Notes under the pieces: generated by a model
What the model was told of the DNA's origin: nothing
Databases searched by the model: none
What the model saw: the letters and a program-made list of their open reading frames with translations, nothing else
Assembly (NCBI GenBank): GCA_013398615.1
Contig: VZSR01002092.1
Coordinates: 882,109 to 946,108 of the forward strand
Direction of reading: 5' to 3'
DNA: 64,000 nt
Source of the DNA: Brachypodius melanocephalos
Taxonomy: Eukaryota > Chordata > Aves > Passeriformes > Pycnonotidae
Made by a program: the position numbers and the translations under genes
In this document: positions 61,069-64,000 of the stretch, piece after piece
How the letters are laid out: each line of letters opens with the position of its first letter
Numbering within the stretch: the stretch's first letter is position 1

Positions 61069-64000
61069 AGGCATGTTTTCAAAGCATTCTTCATACCTCA
61101 GGTGGGGCTCCTGGGCTATTATGAAATGCCAAACTTCCCTTGGGGCTTTGAGGATTGCACTTCTAAATTCCTCACAAGTTCAGGGAAGTAAAAGGGTATG
61201 TTTTTGGTGTGAGTCACTGAAGTGAGGCTGGAGATAAAGATTTTTTTTGTTTTGTTTTATAGTGGAGGAGGAGGGCAGTAACCAGCCAGCAAGAAAGTGC
61301 ATCAGGAAGGAACTAGGTGGAGGGCAAAGCTCTATTTTTCTAACCCTATGAGCCTATTTTTACTAAACACATCTAAATTTTAATCTAATTTTCTTTTAGT
61401 TTAATTTTTCTGAACTTTCTTCATTTTGAGTTCAACTCTCTGGTATGTATCAGCCAGCTTTCTCTTGTCTTCTGACAAGATAAACTCAGTAACTTGTGCA
61501 GTACAGGGCAAGTGAATATATGCCTCTTTCACAGTTCAGCATCAAGGACTTGAAAACAATGTATTTTATCCTGTGTTTTCACAAACAAAAAATTCCTGTT
61601 TTCTTTCAGCTTGTCTGTGAACCTGTGAGGTACCTACAAGCTGTATCTGTAAATCCCCCCAGAGCTTCTTTTTTTGTAGTAAAAGGGGAGACGCCTATCA
61701 AACAACTTCATTCCATTTCAGTGGAGGTCGAGGGTGGGCAGGAAATACGAGATTTGGAAAAAAAGAAAAAGAAAAAAAAAGAATATTTCATAGGGATTTG
61801 CCCATTGTTTAAGCCACACAGCTCTGGATGTGTATGTGTTGGAGCAGTGTAATCCAGCAAGGGAAGCTCCTCAACTCTGGCTGTCTGGCCAGCCCTGTGC
61901 CGTGAGAGCGAGGAACAAAGAGATACCTGAAACCCATCCTTGGTGAGTCTCAGTGCAACTGGCACCTAAAAAGAATCGTGCCAAATAGAGACTGGAGTGT
62001 GTCAGAGGCCTGAAAAGGACTCTCAGCAGGACTGGGCTGAGCAAATGTGGCTGGTGATGTCTGCATGTGGATGGTGATCCCCACTGTCTCATCCCAGCCA
62101 CTCATGCCAGAGGAAAAAGGCTGGCGAGTTGTAGGCCACCTGCTCTGCCTGAAACTTTCACTTGAATTGGCAGGAAGAGTAAGTGTAATGGAATTTTTTA
62201 GAGGGTTGGGCAATTCTGTTTATATCTGACTCCCGTTGCATGTAGAATCATGAAATGTAAAGTGATTCCTGGATTAGATACAGAAGAGAAGTGCCTCACA
62301 AGTCAGGACAAAACAAGTACTATGTGGCATGTTGGTGCTGAGGGAAGGTCACTCAGTTTTGAATTTTTTCTAATTACCATTCCCACTCGATATCTCATGC
62401 TTTACCTACGGCAAAGTTGTGTAACACCCTGGGAACGCGTTTATGCTTTCCCAGAGAAGGTGCAGAGGAGAGACTGCATTCAGAGGACCCCTCCTAAGTC
62501 CTGCACAGCTCAGCCTGGAATATGTTCAGGCAGGACTTTGGGAGTACATCCAGTGCCACATGGATATCACTGATGAAGAGAAAAGATAGCCAAATAGTTG
62601 GTCTCTTTACTCTGATTCAAAGAATTCTCAGTCCACTGGAGAAATGAGAAAAGCAAGAGAAGTTTTCCCTCATTTGGAAGCTTCACAGAAGCTCATTAGA
62701 GCAAGGTCTTTGAGATACAGTGTGCAGTTAAAGTTCTTTGTGAAAGCGCCTCTTTTTCTGAAGAAATAAAAACTTCAGCAGGACTCCAAATATTTTGCTT
62801 GAATTCTTCTAAGATTTCAGTTGCTGATTTTACAAAAATATCTTCAGGAAAAGGAGAAAAATTTGGATGAATATTGGTGTGAAAGAGGATCAACCTTTCA
62901 CCTAGATTTGTTCTGCACTAATCATGGGAATACGGGCATAAGCTCAAACAAATATGGAAAGGGAGTGGCTTGCTGAAAGCCTTATAAATAAAGTACAAAG
63001 GTATCGCAATGGAATCTTTAAAATTGGTAGAGTATTTTGTAACCAGGAAAGATTTGGCAAGGATCTCTTATTTACATTCTACTGGATTCAGCTGTTTTTA
63101 GCTGTTCATTTGTTGCTTTCAGCTGAAATGGCTAAATGCAACCCAACAAGACAACTTTTCTTTTATTGATTTTAAAATTAATGGCTATTCCTCTTGAGTG
63201 TGGTAAGAGAAAATCCTGGATTAGAATGTTAAACAAATAGTCTAATAAAGAAATTGACTTTCTTTTTCTTCTTTTTTTCTTCTTTCTCTGTTATAGTGTT
63301 TGCAAAAGAAATGTACAACAAATACAAGTATGTTAAAAAATCAACAGTTAAATAATGTAGAAGGCAGGGATGAAAAAAAAAAGCTGCTTTATGTAAACAA
63401 GTTTTGACTTTTAATACTGTATTTAACTTTTCTAGGACTCTGCTGCCAAGTGGCCCTTAATTTACAAAGCTGTCATGCACTTGAATTCAGTGGAACAGCT
63501 TGTTTGGAAAAAACTACAGAACAGAACTTGGTTTTATGTTGCTGGAAAGACGTGTGCTTTCTTTTGGTGTCAGCAGGAGATGGGAGTTTCTATGGACCTG
63601 GTGCTAACAGAGTTATAACAGCATGAAACTCAAATGATACGGTGATGAATGAGCCTGCAGGTTGGGGGAAACAAAATCATGTGCTTTGGAACAGGACGGT
63701 AGCCAAGGAGGAACCTGCCACTATATATGGTCACTATTTTGTTCGTGTTCTGAAATTCAGGAAGAGCCACACCTTAGACACTTCATGGCTTGGCAGTGCA
63801 GGATGATAACTGACTGCCACTTTGCATGTGGGACAAGCACTCTGATATAATGCTCTTGGCTGCACTTGCCTGTTTGCATGTTGCAGCTTGTGTTATGTTT
63901 CAAACTTGTGAGGATAAATAGGAACCAAATTTCTGCACCTCTGCCCATTGGTATCAATGGAGTGGATTTTCTCAGAAACAATCTCTGAATAATTCTGGAT

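Larger units (their letters stand above)
43920..64000. other. Intergenic DNA, upstream side of SLC38A2
   Basis: About 20 kb with no coding exon I can support. It holds scattered microsatellites (50260, 52446, 55764), a short fragment resembling the CR1/L3 copy at 50550-50600, and a homeodomain-type palindromic site at 61052. In mammals SLC38A4 lies on this side of SLC38A2, but no SLC38 exon was recognised here. Confidence 0.55.

Noticed and set aside
1..64000. CRISPR arrays, bacterial-type operons, tRNA or rRNA genes
   Set aside because: None seen. The window is animal nuclear DNA; repeated units found are microsatellites or short duplications, and no cloverleaf with A and B boxes was recognised by eye.

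Overview
This window is vertebrate nuclear DNA, almost certainly from a bird. The evidence is one split, intron-rich gene with GT/AG splice sites throughout, two decayed CR1-type LINE fragments (the dominant retroposon family of birds and reptiles), a CpG-island promoter, few transposons overall, and a protein that is clearly an avian-like sodium-coupled neutral amino acid transporter. There are no operons, phage genes or CRISPR arrays. The species cannot be fixed from the sequence alone.

The only gene I can support is SLC38A2 (SNAT2), on the minus strand. Fifteen coding exons between 28721 (ATG) and 17205 (stop) were reconstructed by hand. All junctions obey GT/AG, all phases join, and the product is a complete 501-residue protein with 11 predicted membrane segments. 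A 3' UTR of about 3.5 kb runs down to a poly(A) signal at 13682-13677, and a CR1 fragment lies inside it. A non-coding first exon is inferred near 29449-29700.

The promoter lies in a CpG island (about 28.4-30.0 kb). Putative intron 1 holds a C/EBP-ATF composite (amino-acid response) element, TGATGCAAC, at 29088-29096. This fits the intronic amino-acid response element reported for mammalian SNAT2. A 20-base poly-C run lies 22 bases away. A second GC-rich block (about 30.4-31.5 kb) may be a separate or divergent promoter. A perfect palindromic estrogen-response-type element sits just beyond it at 31654-31668.

The left flank (1-13.6 kb) is downstream intergenic DNA with simple repeats, a 29-bp tandem duplication and an unexplained GC-rich islet at 4.74-5.05 kb. 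The right flank (31.5-64 kb) is AT-rich intergenic DNA upstream of SLC38A2. It holds a possible retroelement-derived block at 38.7-39.85 kb, a decayed CR1/L3-like LINE at 43.07-43.92 kb, several microsatellites, and two clusters of recognisable transcription-factor motifs (36.1 kb and 61.0 kb) that may be enhancers. No second protein-coding gene was found. I saw no convincing undescribed biological system; the most interesting signals are regulatory and are listed as findings.
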